Source: Candidatus Omnitrophota bacterium
GTDB taxonomy: Bacteria; Omnitrophota; Gorgyraeia; Duberdicusellales; 4484-171
DNA length: 7,596 bases
Assembly: GCA_028702365.1 (NCBI GenBank)
Contig: JAQVOZ010000059.1
Location: 1 to 7,596 of the forward strand
Direction: 5' to 3'
Positions within the stretch are counted from its first letter, which is position 1. Every line of letters begins with the position of its first letter. A program made the position numbers and the translations under genes. The notes under the pieces were generated by a model. That model ran no database searches and was not told where the DNA came from. It saw only the letters and a list, made by a program, of their open reading frames with translations. This document shows, piece by piece, positions 5,287-7,596 of the stretch.

Positions 5287-5649
5287 CTACAAAACTTGCG
5301 GCCCTTCCGGCAGCTCTTTTGGAGAGCCTGGCTTTTTTTGTAGATGTTTTTCGACTTTATATTTAAGTTTATCAAGCTGTTTGCTAAGCGCAGAAAATGT
5401 ACTGTTTATGGCGCTTGAAGCGCGTTTGTCTTTCTCGCCAGCCCTTAAAACATGCTGCGGCAGATAAATATGGGCGCTGCAGGTATATTCTTCCCTGTGC
5501 GGGCTTTTTTCAATATGCACAGCCACGTGTATCGGATCATCCTTACGAAACATATGCACCCTTCTTTCTATCTTTTCAAGGTCTTTGTCTAATACGTTAT
5601 CAAGAAATTCGCTCTTTTCTAAATTCTTATAAGAAACATCAACGCGCAT
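5287..5649 (-). CDS. hpf: Ribosome hibernation promoting factor (HPF/RaiA family)
   Basis: This 120-residue protein resembles the HPF / YfiA (sigma-54 modulation) family, which binds the 30S decoding centre and idles ribosomes in stress or stationary phase. The fold expected is beta-alpha-beta-beta-beta-alpha. Visible elements are an N-terminal strand (RVDVSYKN, 2-9), a helix at about 13-33 and strands at about 40-66 (IHVAVHIEKSPH, EEYTCSAHIYLP). A final helix ends in the positively charged KQLDKLKYKVEKHLQKK (90-106). It is the short form and lacks the C-terminal dimerization domain of long HPF, so it would not by itself be expected to form 100S dimers in the long-HPF manner. Sequence match is moderate, but the pattern and C-terminal helix are convincing. 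The ATG at 5649 has an excellent AGGAGG 4 bases upstream. It follows clpB by 110 bases and is probably co-transcribed with it; the CIRCE promoter lies downstream and does not serve it. Confidence 0.88.
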   Translation of the reverse strand: MRVDVSYKNLEKSEFLDNVLDKDLEKIERRVHMFRKDDPIHVAVHIEKSPHREEYTCSAHIYLPQHVLRAGEKDKRASSAINSTFSALSKQLDKLKYKVEKHLQKKPGSPKELPEGPQVL

Positions 5650-5653
5650 TGAA

Positions 5654-5659
5654 CCTCCT
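5654..5659 (-). promoter_or_regulatory. hpf Shine-Dalgarno
   Basis: AGGAGG on the minus strand lies 4 bases before the hpf ATG. Its first base is also the last base of the neighbouring hairpin (5659-5687), so folding of that hairpin could limit ribosome access. Confidence 0.8.
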
Positions 5660-5687
5660 TAATTTTTTGCCTCGGGCGAAAAATTAA
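5659..5687. repeat. Hairpin abutting the hpf ribosome-binding site
   Basis: TTAATTTTT (5659-5667) and AAAAATTAA (5679-5687) form 9 base pairs. GCC (5669-5671) and GGC (5675-5677) add 3 more around a TCG loop, separated from the outer stem by one non-Watson-Crick pair. The T and A runs are on the wrong sides for an intrinsic terminator. Its position at the Shine-Dalgarno suggests a translational role (inference). Confidence 0.6.
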
Positions 5688-5699
5688 CCTCGAAGCGCT

Positions 5700-5735
5700 T
5701 CTCGTAGATTTTTCTAACAAGAAAAATTTACGAGA
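5700..5735. repeat. Long hairpin between clpB and hpf
   Basis: TCTCGTA (5700-5706) plus ATTTTTCT (5708-5715) pair with AGAAAAAT (5720-5727) plus TACGAGA (5729-5735). This gives 15 base pairs with one mismatch and a 4-base loop, starting 24 bases past the clpB stop. A perfect palindrome GAAGCGCTTC (5692-5701) adjoins it. There is no T run after it on the minus strand. Confidence 0.7.
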
Positions 5736-5759
5736 TATGCAGGCGCAAGGGGTCAATTT

Positions 5760-7596
5760 CTATTTTTTGAATACGACTTCCCTGCCCTTTACGTCTATTG
5801 TAATTTTATCGCCCTCCTTGAATTCGCCCTGTATAATTTTTAAACTTAAAGGGTCAATTATGAGCTTTTGTATGGTTCGTTTCAAAGGCCTTGCCCCATA
5901 TTCCGGGCTAAAACCCTTATCTGCTAAAAATTCACGGCAAGAAACAGTTAATTCTATCTCTATTTTTTTATCTTTCAATCTTTCTTTTAAAACATCCCTC
6001 TGTATATCAACTATTTTCCTTATCGCTTCCAAATCAAGCCGGTTAAAAATTATTATTTCATCGAGGCGGTTTATGAATTCCGGTTTGAAATATTTCTTGA
6101 TTTCAAATTTCATCTTCTCTTCCAGGCCTTTTATGTTTACAGTTAAATCGTTGAAGTATTCGCTTCCTATGTTGGAAGTAAGAATAATTACCGTATTTTT
6201 AAAATTTACAGTTCTCCCTTGCGAGTCAGTGAGCCGGCCATCATCAAGAATTTGCAGTAAAACATTAAAAACATCCGGATGCGCTTTTTCAATCTCGTCA
6301 AAGAGCACAACCGAATATGGTTTACGCCTCACCTGTTCACTGAGCTGCCCGCCTTCTTCATATCCGACATAACCCGGAGGCGCACCTACTAGTCGCGAAA
6401 CAGAAAATTTCTCCATGTATTCGCTCATGTCTATGCGAATAAAATTATGCTCGCTGTTAAACAAAAACCAGGCAAGCGTTTTGGCAAGTTCGGTCTTACC
6501 GACTCCCGTAGGGCCCAGGAATAAAAATGAACCGAGCGGCTTGTTAGGCTCGGCAAGCCCTGAACGCGCCCGCCTTATGCAATTTGAAATAAGTTCAATC
6601 GCCTTATTCTGTCCTACAACTTTCTTTTCAAGCTCTTCTTCCATCCTGACGAGCTTTTTAATTTCCTCTTCCATAAGGCTGGATACGGGTATGCCTGTCC
6701 AGCGGCTGACAACCTCTGCAACATCTTCTTCATCAACCTCTTCCTTAAGCATTTTTTCTTTTTTCTGAAACGCAATCAGCTCCGTGTTTAAATCCTCCAG
6801 CTCTTCCGATAGCTTTGGAATTTTACCGTATCTTATTTCTGCAACCTTATCCAACAAAACCTGTTTTTGCAATTCCGCTGACTTGAGTTTCAGGCTTTCT
6901 ATTTCTTCCTTGATATTTCTTATTTTTGTAATCAATTCTTTTTCTTTTTGCCAATGTTTCTTAAGTGCGGCGAGCTCTTTACTTAAATTTTCTATTTCTT
7001 TTTCGACTTTTTTAAGCTTGTCTTTTACCGCTTCTTCTTTTTCTTTCATTAAAGCCTGTTTTTCTATCTCAAGCTCTGTTATTCTTCTTTCAAGTTTATC
7101 TATTTCTTCAGGCTTACTGTCTATTTCGATACGCAGCTTAGAGGCAGCTTCGTCTATCAAGTCTATTGCCTTATCCGGCAAAAATCTTTCGGTTATGTAG
7201 CGGCTTGATAAAACGCTGGCTGCGACAAGAGCGGAATCTTTCAGGCGTATTCCGTGATGAACCTCGTATTTTTCTTTTAATCCCCGCAAAATAGAAATAG
7301 TCTGCTCAACGCTGGGCTCACCCACATAAACCTGCTGGAATCTTCTCTCGAGCGCGGCGTCTTTTTCGATATATTTTCTATACTCATCAAGAGTGGTAGC
7401 GCCAATACAACGTAATACTCCTTTCGCTAAGGCAGGCTTAAGCATATTGGCAGCGCTCAGCGCTCCTTCAGCTGCACCTGCCCCAACTAGAGTATGCAGT
7501 TCATCTATAAAAAGTATTATTTCTCCTTCTTTTTGCTCTATTTCTTTTAAAACAGCTTTGAGGCGCTCTTCGAATTCTCCGCGGAACTTAGTGCCT
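5760..7596 (-). CDS. clpB: Disaggregase ClpB (Hsp100), C-terminal 611 residues, 5' partial
   Basis: ClpB is a hexameric AAA+ unfoldase that threads aggregated proteins and hands them to DnaK. The frame stays open to the window edge, so the N domain and the first Walker A motif lie outside. Using numbering from the first full codon in the window, the first ATPase ring retains pore-loop residues KFRGEFEERL (3-12), Walker B (IILFIDE, 26-32) and arginine-finger residues (ALERRF, 81-86). Residues about 160-290 form the coiled-coil middle domain that contacts DnaK; its full length argues for ClpB rather than ClpC or ClpA. The second ring has Walker A (GPTGVGKT, 361-368), pore loop GYVGY (408-412), Walker B (VVLFDE, 429-434), sensor 1 near TSN (473-475), an arginine finger (INRLDE, 508-513) and sensor 2 (GARPLKR, 567-573). 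It ends 110 bases before hpf. No ClpP-binding loop is apparent. Its promoter is not in view. Confidence 0.98.
   Translation of the reverse strand, partial: GTKFRGEFEERLKAVLKEIEQKEGEIILFIDELHTLVGAGAAEGALSAANMLKPALAKGVLRCIGATTLDEYRKYIEKDAALERRFQQVYVGEPSVEQTISILRGLKEKYEVHHGIRLKDSALVAASVLSSRYITERFLPDKAIDLIDEAASKLRIEIDSKPEEIDKLERRITELEIEKQALMKEKEEAVKDKLKKVEKEIENLSKELAALKKHWQKEKELITKIRNIKEEIESLKLKSAELQKQVLLDKVAEIRYGKIPKLSEELEDLNTELIAFQKKEKMLKEEVDEEDVAEVVSRWTGIPVSSLMEEEIKKLVRMEEELEKKVVGQNKAIELISNCIRRARSGLAEPNKPLGSFLFLGPTGVGKTELAKTLAWFLFNSEHNFIRIDMSEYMEKFSVSRLVGAPPGYVGYEEGGQLSEQVRRKPYSVVLFDEIEKAHPDVFNVLLQILDDGRLTDSQGRTVNFKNTVIILTSNIGSEYFNDLTVNIKGLEEKMKFEIKKYFKPEFINRLDEIIIFNRLDLEAIRKIVDIQRDVLKERLKDKKIEIELTVSCREFLADKGFSPEYGARPLKRTIQKLIIDPLSLKIIQGEFKEGDKITIDVKGREVVFKK

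Noticed and set aside
5006..5375. Minus-strand open frames of 82 and 87 codons, and a plus-strand frame, across the hpf-hrcA spacer
   Set aside because: They cover the promoter, CIRCE and hairpins, have no ribosome-binding site, and overlap one another without any recognisable domain.
5751..5756. TTGACC on the minus strand as a -35 box for hpf
   Set aside because: No acceptable -10 hexamer lies 15-19 bases downstream.
5737..7200. Several plus-strand open frames over clpB, and similar ones over dnaK, dnaJ and grpE
   Set aside because: They are Ser/Phe-rich mirror images of strongly conserved minus-strand genes with no domain or start signal of their own.

Overview
This window is a bacterial protein-quality-control locus. 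All seven genes read on the minus strand, so transcription runs from high to low coordinates: clpB (5' end outside the window), hpf, hrcA, grpE, dnaK, dnaJ and a small FmdB-type zinc-ribbon gene. HrcA with a near-perfect CIRCE operator shows a bacterium rather than an archaeon, although DnaK is of the type shared by Gram-positive bacteria and archaea. Gene spacers are rich in palindromic repeats and codon use is moderately A+T-rich. This resembles genomes of uncultivated bacterial phyla such as Omnitrophota, but the taxonomic guess is weak and rests on overall appearance only.

Layout from the upstream (right) side: 7596-5760 is the last 611 codons of clpB. A 110-base spacer (5759-5650) carries two hairpins. 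hpf (5649-5287) has a strong Shine-Dalgarno. A 293-base spacer (5286-4994) holds three hairpins, an extended -10 sigma-70-type promoter, a CIRCE operator over the expected transcription start, and an ACGAAT-type palindromic repeat that fills most of the hrcA leader. hrcA, grpE and dnaK (4993-1694) are tightly packed: hrcA/grpE overlap by 4 bases and the grpE stop codon lies inside the dnaK ribosome-binding site. A 132-base spacer with three hairpins separates dnaK from dnaJ (1561-440), which has no recognisable Shine-Dalgarno. A second ACGAAT-type repeat starts just past the dnaJ stop, followed by the zinc-ribbon gene (294-67). The last 66 bases hold no gene that I can see.

How the parts work together: HrcA should repress its own operon through CIRCE and release it under heat stress. 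GrpE, DnaK and DnaJ form the Hsp70 machine, and ClpB works with it to dissolve aggregates. HPF parks ribosomes under stress. I see no wholly new system. The points most worth a second look are an unusually short HrcA that lacks the middle of its effector region, the dispersed palindromes next to key control points, the structured dnaK-dnaJ junction, and a cysteine cluster in GrpE.
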